Positions 42,580 to 51,889 of a stretch of DNA of 64,000 nucleotides are shown here, one piece after another. The stretch's first letter is position 1. The number at the start of each line of letters is the position of its first letter. A program made the translations under genes and the position numbers. Origin of the DNA: Phymorhynchus buccinoides. Its lineage: Eukaryota > Mollusca > Gastropoda > Neogastropoda > Raphitomidae. The DNA is taken from positions 26,063,672 through 26,127,671 of the forward strand of contig CM065704.1 of the NCBI GenBank assembly GCA_017654935.2, in the 5' to 3' direction. The notes beneath the pieces are model-generated. The model saw only the letters and a program-made list of their open reading frames with translations, was not told where the DNA came from and made no database searches.

Positions 42580-42800
42580 TAGGGACGACTGGGTAAGCGC
42601 ATGGGCGGGTAAGAATCCCACCCCTATTATCTCATGAAATGAAGAAAATTTCATTTTCATTTTGCCCATGAGACGAGCGTTTTTGTCTAGCATTCGTCTC
42701 ATGGGCAAATAGTTTGACTGAAATTTTCTTTATTTCAATGAGATAATTGGGGTGGGCTTCTTACCCGCCCATGCGCTTTTTTTTACCCCGTCTTCACCTA
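42580..42800. mobile_element. 221-bp foldback MITE, family D
   Basis: Almost the whole unit is one inverted repeat: TAGGGACGACTGGGTAAGCG, CATGGGCGGGTAAGAA, CATGAGACGAGCG on the left, and the inverse ending TACCCCGTCTTCACCTA. The centre is at about 42690. It is a deletion derivative of the 41091-42450 type. Confidence 0.8.
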
Positions 42801-42863
42801 CACGTCACCCCATAAATCATAGTGTTGTTGATCTTTTTGCCCCTGTTCAGTTTTAAAATGTTC

Positions 42864-43445
42864 TTTAAAGGGACACTCTGACGGATGAGGTTTTGCAAGT
42901 AAACACGTCGAGATCACCAGAAAGACAGCCTTTTCAGGGATCGGAAACAACGCACTTTTGCTCTGGTTTCCTAGAAAACTAAAACCGTCAAAAATGGCGA
43001 TTCCTCCTTGGCGGAGATGCCAGAGAGAGTAGCCATTTTGGATGGGGTGGTCACTCATTGTGGTTGAGGCGTTTTCTTTTTTATGTAGTGCAGTTAAAAA
43101 AACAAAAAGAGCTATTTCCTTTGTTGTGAGCGAAATTCCTTTAGATAAACTGCATGCAATTTAAAAAATTTTTTTTTTTTAAAAAAAATAAAAAAAGCTT
43201 GTATTGCGAAATTTCGTGCAAACGATTTTGGCGGCCATTAGAAAAGAGACGGCAAACGCCTTCTCTTTGGGTGAAATAAATATGACTTCCAGCACCTTCC
43301 GCCAAGGCGGAATCGCCATTTGGACGGTTTGATTTATAGGAAACCATGTAGAGCAAAGTGAGCGTTGCGATCTCTATAAAGTGTGTTTTCCTGGTGATCT
43401 TGACGTGTTTCTTACAAAAACACATCCGTCTGGGTGCCCCTTTAA
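42864..43445. mobile_element. Foldback MITE (family E) copy 3
   Basis: Left end TTTAAAGGGACACTCTGACG, then ACACGTCGAGATCACCAG. Right end in inverse: CTGGTGATCTTGACGTGTTT, CATCCGTCTGGGTGCCCCTTT. Inner pair GTTTCCTAGAAAACTAAAACCGTC / GACGGTTTGATTTATAGGAAAC is described by position 42968-42991 and 43324-43346. No coding capacity. Confidence 0.8.
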
Positions 43446-43570
43446 CCATCATCCCGGCCTAGTCGGATACATGGGGACAAAGGGTTTTGTAAACCAAAGA
43501 CCCAAACCATGTCTAATTAAACGTTGTGTCGACTTATTTATAATAATAAATTATATGCATCGTTGTTTAA

Positions 43571-43812
43571 CCCTTTCAACCGCCAGCCATAACTCAGCAA
43601 AACAATCTCCATTAAATTTCCTGGTGTAGCGAACAAAATCCATCTGCAGTATTGGGGATTCTTCTGTGACATATAAAAAATAAAGTCTATCCTTACTTCC
43701 CAAAACTAAGAACAATAGGGTCTTTGGATAATAGACCCCAATTCGACGCCTTTTAGTGACATAGGTGTTAAATCACTGTGGTGCTTAAAATGCGACTTTG
43801 GCGGTGAAAGGG
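43571..43812. mobile_element. TTAA-flanked MITE (family C) copy 3, intact
   Basis: TTAA on both sides (43567-43570 and 43813-43816). Ends CCCTTTCAACCGCCA and TGGCGGTGAAAGGG are inverse to each other apart from one base insertion. At 242 bp this is the best-preserved copy. Confidence 0.88.
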
Positions 43813-43915
43813 TTAAACGTCAGCTGTCTACGCAAATAGCGTGTAATCACATTATATAGCTTCTCAGAAAACAGGACTAGCTGTATAAATGTATGCGCTG
43901 TGAGCCTACCGTAAT

Positions 43916-44003
43916 GGTAGTGGTAGTGGTGGTATTGATGATGATGATGATGGGGAGGATGATGGTGATGGGTGATGATAGGAGAGGAGAGAGAGAGAGA
44001 GAG

Positions 44004-44045
<42 letters not shown>

Positions 44046-44229
44046 GCCCATGCTCAAGTACACACATACACACACAGAACACACACACATACACGCACAC
44101 ACACAGACACAACACACACACCCACACACACATCACACAACACACACACACACACACAACCACCCACCCTACACACGACACATACAGACCCCTACAGGAT
44201 AACCATACAGACACAGACAGACAGACACA

Positions 44230-44260
<31 letters not shown>

Positions 44261-44505
44261 CACAACCACACACACACACACACACACACACACGGGCGCG
44301 CGCGCACGCACACACCCACGCACACGCACAAAACTCAACACACCCATCACGCACACACGCACACCCGCACACGTACACACACACGCACACACGCACGCAC
44401 ACGCACACACACACACACACACACGCACATACGCACGCGCAGAGCACAAACACACACATGCAGCACACAAATACAGCACACACACACGCACGCACGCACG
44501 CCACG
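43916..44505. repeat. TGG/GATG, GA and CA microsatellite cluster
   Basis: Imperfect GATGATG (43935-43980), (GA)n (43983-44040), then about 450 bases of CA with CGCGCGCGCAC interruptions. Long frames on both strands are compositional. Confidence 0.95.
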
Positions 44506-44507
44506 AT

Positions 44508-44732
44508 TTAATGACCCACCAGATCACGTATCCAAATCACGGTTTTCACGTGTTTTCCCTCTTTAAAGCTGGTACGAAATCTTGTTTTGACAAGGCTTGA
44601 CTCCCCATACAAATGCCCCCAAATTCAAAACTAAACATTTTAAAAAGCAGCTTCAGTTTGAAGCTGGGGAAACTTGTATGTGGGTCAGAGCTATACCCAG
44701 AAAAAACAACACACACAAGGGACTTAATCGTG
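44508..44732. mobile_element. Foldback MITE (family F) copy 2
   Basis: TTTAATGACCCACCAGATCA, CGGTTTTCACGTGTTTTCCC and CATACAAATGCCCCCAAATTC, then a diverged inverse arm (AACTTGTATGTGGGTCA, GGGACTTAATCGTG). It matches 11898-12135. Confidence 0.7.
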
Positions 44733-44764
44733 TAAAATCGTGTGGGGATGCGATCCGACTGGGC

Positions 44765-44786
44765 CACGTGAGTCATGACTCACGTG
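44765..44786. repeat. Perfect 22-bp palindrome
   Basis: CACGTGAGTCA followed directly by its reverse complement TGACTCACGTG. Each half holds CACGTG (E-box core) and the centre holds two overlapping TGAGTCA/TGACTCA (AP-1-type) sites. Function unknown. Confidence 0.9.
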
Positions 44787-45150
44787 AAATACTTCCGTCT
44801 ACTAAAATAATTCTACTACTTTCGCTCAATACCCTACTGAAGTAGACCCAGTACATGGATTTCACGTGAATCATGAGGTCGCATCGTCACAATCGCATCG
44901 CATTAACAGCGATTCGCATCGCATGGACAGTGAAGCGTATGTAGTGTAGCAGGCCCTTGAGTCGCATCAAAGAAAGTGTGGAGAAGATTTTCAAAGAGAT
45001 AATTATTTTGCAAACTATGCAAACGACCATTTTGAAGTTGAATAGAAACCGGAGCAAGATTAAACCAGAGACGGCTTGACACACGTAGTAGGTCATTATA
45101 AGGTCGTAAAGTTTGATCTTGGACGTTTGTTATAATAGTACATCATTATG
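44787..45150. other. Nothing recognised
   Basis: Unique sequence with CGCATCG/GCGATTCGCATCGC motifs near 44880-44925. No gene supported. Confidence 0.35.
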
Positions 45151-45163
45151 ATTCAACCGAAGC

Positions 45164-45183
45164 ATGGTTTGCGTGTGCGTGTG

Positions 45184-45238
<55 letters not shown>

Positions 45239-45482
45239 GTGTGTGTGTGTGTGTGCGTGTGTGTGCGTGCGTGTGTGTGTGCGTGGGTGTGTGTGTGTGT
45301 GTGTTGTGTGTGTCTGTGTGTGTGTCTTGTGCGTGTGTGTGTGTAGGCCTATGTGTTTGTGTGTCTGTTCTGTGTGTGTGTGAGTGTGACGGTGTGAGTG
45401 TGTGTACGTGCTTTGCGTATTGTGCGGAGTACGTGTAATGTATGCGCTGTGTGTGTGTGCGTGCGCTTGCGCGCGTGTGTGT
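45164..45482. repeat. (TG)n microsatellite
   Basis: About 320 bases of TG with CGTGCG, TTGTG and TCTGTG interruptions. Confidence 0.95.
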
Positions 45483-45639
45483 GCCAATTCAAGGCGGCGC
45501 GTTCTAGACGTTTATGTCCTCAGGCTCAATTCAATTCATTGTTGTCGAAACTGGCTCGTAAATTGAAAATTAGCAATGATGGTGGACGGAATTCCACGTG
45601 AGCATGTAAAGGTTTTTAAAAGATGTGATATAGAAGCGA

Positions 45640-45955
45640 CATGGGGCAGTGGTGGATGCCTCGTGCCTCCATACATACGGGGAGCTGGACGACCCCGCCC
45701 ACTCGACGAGTCTCTCCCCGTGGGGATACCAGGGGAGGGTCTTTCGTAAAATAGTTCGCACAACACACTGGAAGTCTGGGCTTGTAACACACACACACAC
45801 ACACACACTTTGACACACACATTTTCACTTTGCACACACACACACACTATCACACACACACACAAACACATTCACCTGCCACACACACATAAAAAAATCT
45901 TCCACACCACACTTCACCGTTGACCATCACCGAAATCGGAAATCACCCCACCCAA
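45640..45955 (+). repeat. Second copy of the 33172-33575 retroposon, partly CA-converted
   Basis: GTGGTGGATGCCTCGTGCCT, GGGGAGCTGGACGACCCCGC, GTGGGGATACCAGG and TGGAAGTCTGGGCTTGTAAC match the 33-kb copy. From 45787 the positions of TCT/CTC-rich sequence are occupied by CACACA runs, yet fragments such as ACTTTG and TTCACCTGCC remain in register. This suggests microsatellite replacement or a read/assembly artefact. Confidence 0.6.
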
Positions 45956-46008
45956 TGCACACAATACAAAATACAATCAGTTGAATACGGACACATACAC
46001 ACCACACA

Positions 46009-46012
<4 letters not shown>

Positions 46013-46049
<37 letters not shown>

Positions 46050-46110
46050 TCTCTATCTCTGTCTCATTCCTTGAGAAGGGAAGGGAGGGGTCTATCTCTC
46101 TCTCTCTCAA
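46013..46110. repeat. CT microsatellite
   Basis: (CT)n with a short unique interruption (GAGAAGGGAAGGGAGGGG). Confidence 0.95.
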
Positions 46111-46164
46111 AGCATGATGAATATGACTGTGACGTTAGAAATAATGCATCTTTGAACACAAAGT

Positions 46165-46660
46165 GCGTTTAAACGTAATTTGAATATGACGTTGGGTAGG
46201 GCGAGTGTGTGTGAGAATAGAGTCGAGAAGTAATGTGACCTAAAGGTTGTGATGTAGCTTGAATAGGTAGATCTTGAGAGCTGATTTGAAGCATTGCAAG
46301 GACTGGATATGGCGAATTTCGCGTGGTAAGAAGTTCCAAATAGATGTGGCCGAAAAGGAAAAGGGGCGCACAACAAACATGAATTTTTGGTCGTGTACTA
46401 GGAACATAGAGAATTTTGGAATCTGAAGATGACCGCAATTTCATTGATGGAATATAGACAGAAAGCATGTCAGAAATGTAGCTAGGAGCATTTCCAGAGA
46501 AATAAGAACGACATAGAGTGGAAATGTTGTAGTCAATACGTGCTTTTATGGGAAGCCAATGGAGGCATATCAGGAGTGGTTGAACATGGTGATGATACCT
46601 AGAGGCCTTCAGGACAAGTCTGGCAGCTGAGATAGCGCCACGCACCCTTTAAATCAACGT
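46165..46660 (-). pseudogene. LINE (CR1/L2-like) RT C-terminal fragment
   Basis: One minus-strand frame of 158 residues holds the usual CR1/L2 3' signature: AISAARLVLKASRYHHHVQPLL (first 20 residues only need be read), LHWLPIKARIDYNISTLCRS, SGNAPSYISDML, then LRSSSDSKILYVPSTRP. The frame is then damaged where an IWNSLP-type region would follow. This is the part missing from the LINE at 26.5-28.3 kb and could come from the same family. Confidence 0.8.
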
Positions 46661-47535
46661 GGCAATAAACATTCATTTTCGTAATTAACGGTTTGTTACT
46701 TGTAGGCCTACTGTTAAAACTCTCATTTTTGTCAGTTTTTATCCTTTGAATATTCCGTTTTTATCCTTTGCATATTCCATCGTTGTGTACAAAAAGAAGA
46801 AGAAAAGAAAGAAAAAGAAGTACGCTAGTGCTACTATCGATACTATAGTACTACTATAGTACTAGTAGCTATTCCAAAACGGATGTTTGAAAGCTGACAT
46901 CGCAACTAGCTTTTAGGCATAGTGTGATAGAACTTTTTATCTGATTACAAAGATACGAAAAGTTGTTTGTGCTATGTTGTTTTCGAGTTAAGATTTTGTT
47001 TGATATTTAAATTTTACGGGTAAATTTTACGACCCTTGAACTTGGGTGGGGTGCCATCTTTGCCGAGCAAAACAATTAATACATCACAAAAACCACTTTA
47101 AATGCATGGTACAGTTTCTTACCAACCGGCACAGGCATGAGATTTTTTCAGTCATAAATTATTTACGTTTCGTTAAAAATGGATGACACGAATACGGAAA
47201 ATATCGATTTCAACTATACTTTTGCATAACGCAATTTGTGGAAATCCCAGCAAATATTCAAACTGCAATAAACATTGCTTCTAATTCGTGACAGAAAGCT
47301 ATTTGAATCGATGAAGTGGCCAAAACGCGATTCTGGCTTACAGTGGACTTGTTAATTGCTCAGAATGTAGTGTGTTGTTCTGGTTGCAGCCTTTGGGCTA
47401 GTTTGGACTTTTTCAGCTATCTATAGTCCCGAAACGACTGTCTGCCTCTGATCAAGTGATTGGTGATATGAATGAAGAACTGGAAGAAAGGGCAATTTCC
47501 TAATTAATTTGAAACTCGACTGACTTTTTTTAAAG
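46661..47535. other. Mostly unassigned unique sequence
   Basis: Short repeats of ACTATAGTACT occur at 46848-46872. The remainder is AT-rich with no supported gene. Confidence 0.4.
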
Positions 47536-47625
47536 TGTGTGTGAGGGAGCTGCACAGCTCTGTGCTGGCAGCTTTGGGGCTAGTGGCCTTTGGTGACATC
47601 TGTGACTTCATCAATGCCTTTTATG
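47536..47625 (+). other. Possible short coding exon, not recognised
   Basis: A 90-base stretch more GC-rich than its surroundings lies between a weak acceptor (gactttttttaaag|tgtg) and a donor (tttatg|gtaaca). Read in phase 1 it gives an uninterrupted peptide, CVRELHSSVLAALGLVAFGD then ICDFINAFYG, with hydrophobic-helix periodicity, leaving in phase 1. I do not recognise the family. It could be chance. Confidence 0.2.
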
Positions 47626-47807
47626 GTAACACAAACGCTGGTGCTGGTTAAATGGATTTATCAAAATGAGATATGAGATTCTTGGGGTCTTTTAAAGTTG
47701 CCTTTGGACAATAATGCTGCCGAATCATCGAATGTCAAGCGCCCTTCTTCTAGGCTATGGACAGAGATGTACAAGTGATCAAAACATTTCGGGACACCTA
47801 TGAAGGC

Positions 47808-48008
47808 AATGTTGACGCCAGTTTTGTCAAATTCCGCCGTTTTTCTGTCTATAGACAAAACCCGGCGGGGTACAACCGCCGTTTTGTCAAATTTCTATTA
47901 TGTTGCGACAAAACGGCGTTCAACAATCCTCGTTTTGTCTATAGACAAAACGGCGGTTTGGACAAAACTGCGCCGTAATTTTGCACCGCCGTTTTTGTCA
48001 AATGAAAA
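47808..48008. repeat. Cluster of CGTTTTGTC inverted motifs
   Basis: CCGTTTTTCTGTC / TATAGACAAAACCCGG (about 47846), CCGCCGTTTTGTCAAATT (47877), CGACAAAACGGCG (47914) and CGTTTTGTCTATAGACAAAA (47932), then CGCCGTTTTTGTCAAATG (47986). GTTTTGTCTATAGACAAAAC is a perfect 20-bp palindrome. The centre-symmetric arrangement suggests a small foldback element or overlapping MITE ends. Confidence 0.6.
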
Positions 48009-48084
48009 TTGGAGTTATAAAAACTCATCTTGACAAGTCTCATTAAAAAAAAAATTGGTAAATAATTACTAACAAGCTGACCAC

Positions 48085-48480
48085 TGACATGGTCACTTTG
48101 GCCTCATTTTACTCGTTGATGCCTAATTAGTGTATTAGGAGTCATATGAACAATTGTGATGGGGAACCAGTTGGGTCAGTGTCACTGACCAGTCGGTCAC
48201 TTGGCCTATTTTCACTGTTTGAATGCAAACTAGTGTATTTAGGAGTTCAAAGAACAATTGTGATAGTGGTTGACTAGTGGGTTCATGTCACTGACCCGTG
48301 GCACTTTTGCCTATTTGAAATGACTGCAAATTAGGGTATTAAGGAGTTCAAATGAAAACATTTTGATGTAGTTGACCAGTGGGTCAGTTCACCGATCAGT
48401 GGTCACTTTCGCCTATTTTTTGAATGTGGTTGACCATTGGTGTCATGACCACTGGTCAAACCACATCAAACTTTTCAGAC
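48085..48480. repeat. Minisatellite of about 104 bp, nearly four units
   Basis: GGTCACTTTGGCCT or variants recur at 48091, 48195, 48300 and 48401. Each is followed by TAGTGTATTAGGAGT-like sequence and GACCAGTGGGTCA-like sequence. Units are diverged. Confidence 0.75.
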
Positions 48481-49590
48481 TGCTGCAACTATAGAATATG
48501 GAAGTGCTATAGCCCTTTAAACGTATAATAGAGAGTATTCCGTCTTTTTAACAACCGCTAACTCTGTGTAACCGACCGTTACTCACTGTCGCGAAGATTA
48601 TTGCAACTAAAGAATAGGACGTGCAAGCCATCAAAACGTTTTAATAGAGAGTATTCTCGTCTTGTAACAACCGTTACGTCTGTGTAACGACCGTACTACT
48701 GTGCAAAGCTGTTGCAACTATAGAATATGGCATGTGTAAGCTTTAAACTTTATAATAATAGTATTACGTCTTGTAACAACCGTTACACTCTGTGTAACGA
48801 CCGTTACCACTGTGCGAAGATATCGCAAAACTATAGAATATGGATGGTAAGCCACGAAACGTTTAAATAGAGTCTTCTATCTTGTAACAACCGTTACGCT
48901 CTGCGTAACGACCGTTAATCAGTGCACAAAACTGTTGCAATAATAGAATATGCGTGCAAGCCATCGAAACGCTAAATAGAGAGTATTCTGTCTTGTAACA
49001 ACCGTTACGCTCTGTCGGAAGACCGTTCCTCAGTGTGCAAAGACGGCTGCAAACTATAGAATAGATGTGTACGCCTCGAAACGTGTAAATAGAGGAGCAT
49101 TCGTTTTGTAACAAGCGTTACGATCTGTGGGTAACGACCGTTACTCAAGGCAAGGACTTTGCTACTATAGAATGGATGTGTAAGCCATGCACCCGTTGTA
49201 ATAGAGCGATTCCGCCTTGTAACAACCGTTACGCTCTGTGTTAACGACCGTTGCTCATGTGCAAAGACTTGCAACTATAAAATATAGATGTGTTAAAGCC
49301 ATCGAAACGCTTAACCCTTTCACAGCAACGTCGCATTTGTAGCACACAGTGATTTAACACCTATGTCACCTAAAAGGAATCAAATTGGGGTCTATATCCA
49401 AAGACCCTAATTGTCTTAGTTTTGGGAAGGAAGTTAGAACTTAATTATATTATGTCACAGAAGAATCCCAATCTGCAGACGGCATTCGTTCTCTACCCAG
49501 GTAAATTCAATGGACATTTGTGCTAAACTATGGCTGGCGGTTTGTGAAAGGGTTAATAGAGAGTATTCAGCTCTTGTAACAACATTTGAA
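48481..49590. repeat. Satellite of about 112 bp, eight to nine units
   Basis: GCAACTATAGAATATGG-type starts recur at about 48485, 48599, 48712, 48826, 48936, 49045, 49160 and 49269. Each is followed by AAACGTTTAAATAGAGAGTA and CTTGTAACAACCGTTACGCT with TGTGTAACGACCGTTAC. The last unit is split by a MITE (49315-49552) and resumes with TAGAGAGTATTCAGC. Opposing CGTTAC/GTAACG half-sites could pair into hairpins. Confidence 0.88.
49315..49552. mobile_element. TTAA-flanked MITE (family C) copy 4 inside the satellite
   Basis: TTAA at 49311-49314 and 49553-49556; ends CCCTTTCACAGCAACG and GGCGGTTTGTGAAAGGG. It is inverted relative to copies 2 and 3. Flanks CATCGAAACGC and TAGAGAGTATTC join into a normal satellite unit when one TTAA is removed. 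Confidence 0.88.
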
Positions 49591-49756
49591 GACAACCCGG
49601 CACTTGTAAAAATCACGGTAGGAAATCTAAGAAATCTTCCTAGCATAAGGTAAATGTGACAACGTGACGTGTGTGTGTGTGTGTGTGTGTGTGTTTGTGG
49701 GGGGGGGGGGTGGGTGTCTTAAAGAAATATATTTACTTCTTTTTTTTCATTTTTTC

Positions 49757-50256
49757 NNNNNNNNNNNNNNNNNNNNNNNNNNNNNNNNNNNNNNNNNNNN
49801 NNNNNNNNNNNNNNNNNNNNNNNNNNNNNNNNNNNNNNNNNNNNNNNNNNNNNNNNNNNNNNNNNNNNNNNNNNNNNNNNNNNNNNNNNNNNNNNNNNNN
49901 NNNNNNNNNNNNNNNNNNNNNNNNNNNNNNNNNNNNNNNNNNNNNNNNNNNNNNNNNNNNNNNNNNNNNNNNNNNNNNNNNNNNNNNNNNNNNNNNNNNN
50001 NNNNNNNNNNNNNNNNNNNNNNNNNNNNNNNNNNNNNNNNNNNNNNNNNNNNNNNNNNNNNNNNNNNNNNNNNNNNNNNNNNNNNNNNNNNNNNNNNNNN
50101 NNNNNNNNNNNNNNNNNNNNNNNNNNNNNNNNNNNNNNNNNNNNNNNNNNNNNNNNNNNNNNNNNNNNNNNNNNNNNNNNNNNNNNNNNNNNNNNNNNNN
50201 NNNNNNNNNNNNNNNNNNNNNNNNNNNNNNNNNNNNNNNNNNNNNNNNNNNNNNNN
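49757..50256. other. Assembly gap (500 N)
   Basis: Exactly 500 N after a TG/G/T-rich stretch. It hides the gag, protease and 5' LTR of the element that follows. Frames running through the N are not evidence of coding. Confidence 1.
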
Positions 50257-51889
50257 CTGTAGCTGCTGCTGTGTTGACCCGAGGTCAAGAAAAAAGGGAT
50301 GAAAAAAACAAAGACAGATTGACAGTACCTATTTCAGATTTGACATTGTCGACTGATGAACTTATTTCTTTGCAGAGTTCAGATCCGAAGCTGCAGAAAT
50401 ATCATGACATGGCTTCATCAGGGGAGACATTTTCTTCTGCTGATTGTTCGTACTCATTTCATGAACAACAAGGAGTGTTGTACCGTGTTTTTTGTAAAAA
50501 CGATGTTGAGGTTACACAGGTGGTTGTTCCTGAGGATGTAAAGAACAAAGTTCTTTTCACGGCACATGACGGACTTCTGGCAGGGCATTGTGGAGTCCGA
50601 AAGACACTTGGACGTGTACAGAATCGTTTCTGGTGGCCGGGTATTTCCCGAGATGTTCGTCTGTACTGTCGTTCATGTGCTGTGTGTCAGAAGTGTTGTG
50701 CGAAAGGACGTGTGCCTGATGTACCTTTGTCTAAAATGCCCCGCATTGAACAACCGTTTCAGAGAGTTGCGGTGGACATTGTTGGTCCGTTTTCTCCTCT
50801 TTCTGAGGACAAACACAGGTACGTTTTGACATTAGTGGATGTGGCGACAAGATATCCGGAAGCTGTGCCGCTAAAGTCCATTGACTCTGTGTCGGTGGCA
50901 GAAGCCCTCTTTTGTATATTTTGTCGTTTGGGATTTCCTTGTGAATTGTTGTCTGACAATGGGTCACAGTTCACCTCACACATGTTTCAGGAATTCCTCA
51001 CGCTTTTGTCCATAAAAGGCGTACACTCGTCACCCTACCATGCACAGTCTAATGGGGTGGTGGAGAGATTTCATGGCACTATTAAACCCATGTTGCGCAA
51101 GCTGATGCAGAACAACCCTAAACAGTGGCATCGTTTGATACCAGCTTTGTTGTTTGCATGTCGTGAAATGCCAAATGCTTCCACAGGTTTTTCGCCGTTC
51201 GAGCTGATGTTTGGCAGGAGAGCCCGTGGTCCTGTTGATTTTCTCGCGGATGCATGGACTGGAAGTGAGAATGCGGATGAGGCAAAGCATGTTTGCGACT
51301 ATGTATGTGATTTAAAAACCAACATAGCCGACATGTGTAAACTGGCTCAAGATTCTGCTGAGGACTCAGCAGCTGTACAAAAGAAGTACCGTGATCGAAA
51401 GACTCGAACTACCCCCCCCCCCCCACCCGTTCTTTCCAGGTTGGAGAGGAGGTGTTGGTGTTCTTGCCGACCACGAAGAATAAACTTCTATTGACGTGGA
51501 AAGGTCCATACAAAATAGTCGAGATTTTGGACTTTGACTACATTGTGGAAATCGCTGGCAAGAAAAAGATTTTTCATCCTAACATGCTTAAATCTTACTA
51601 TCGTCGTGCTGTTGCCAGTACTGTTGTTGTGAATGGAGATGTCATTCCATTTGACTGCATTCTGTCTAACCAGTTTGATTTTCAGGATTTTGTTGAGTCT
51701 GACAGGAAAGCTCCAGTCTCTGTTCCGAGACCCATGTGTTCAGCGAATGCTTCCATAGCAGTCGTTGAATCTGTCATTCCTGAGGATTGTGTGGTGCTTC
51801 CTACAATGGACAGTGCGTCATCAGAGACGTACAAAGATGTAGTGTATTCTCATTCTTTGTCTTCTTCACAGCGGCGGGAAAGAAAATAG
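50257..51889 (+). pseudogene. Integrase region of the Gmr1-type element
   Basis: Open from the gap: a short linker, then the HHCC zinc-binding motif (HDGLLAGHCGVRK ... CRSCAVCQKC, about 50565-50700). The catalytic triad has all three acidic residues: Asp in VDIVGPF (50775), Asp in LSDNGSQF (50955), Glu in GVVERFHG (51063). Next a GPY motif (LTWKGPYKIVE, about 51492) and a spacer ending at 51889. Frame breaks: a run of about a dozen C at 51412-51424, and one near 51870 where the RT frame takes over. Both may be decay or homopolymer miscalls. It begins inside the gap, so the N-terminus is unknown. Confidence 0.85.

Noticed and set aside
46848..46872. ACTATAGTACT repeats as a regulatory palindrome array
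   Set aside because: Only two to three short, imperfect units in AT-rich DNA; too little to support a site.
49664..51494. A 607-codon frame spanning the assembly gap
   Set aside because: Its first third is N. Only the part after 50256 is sequence, and it belongs to the integrase of the Gmr1-type element.
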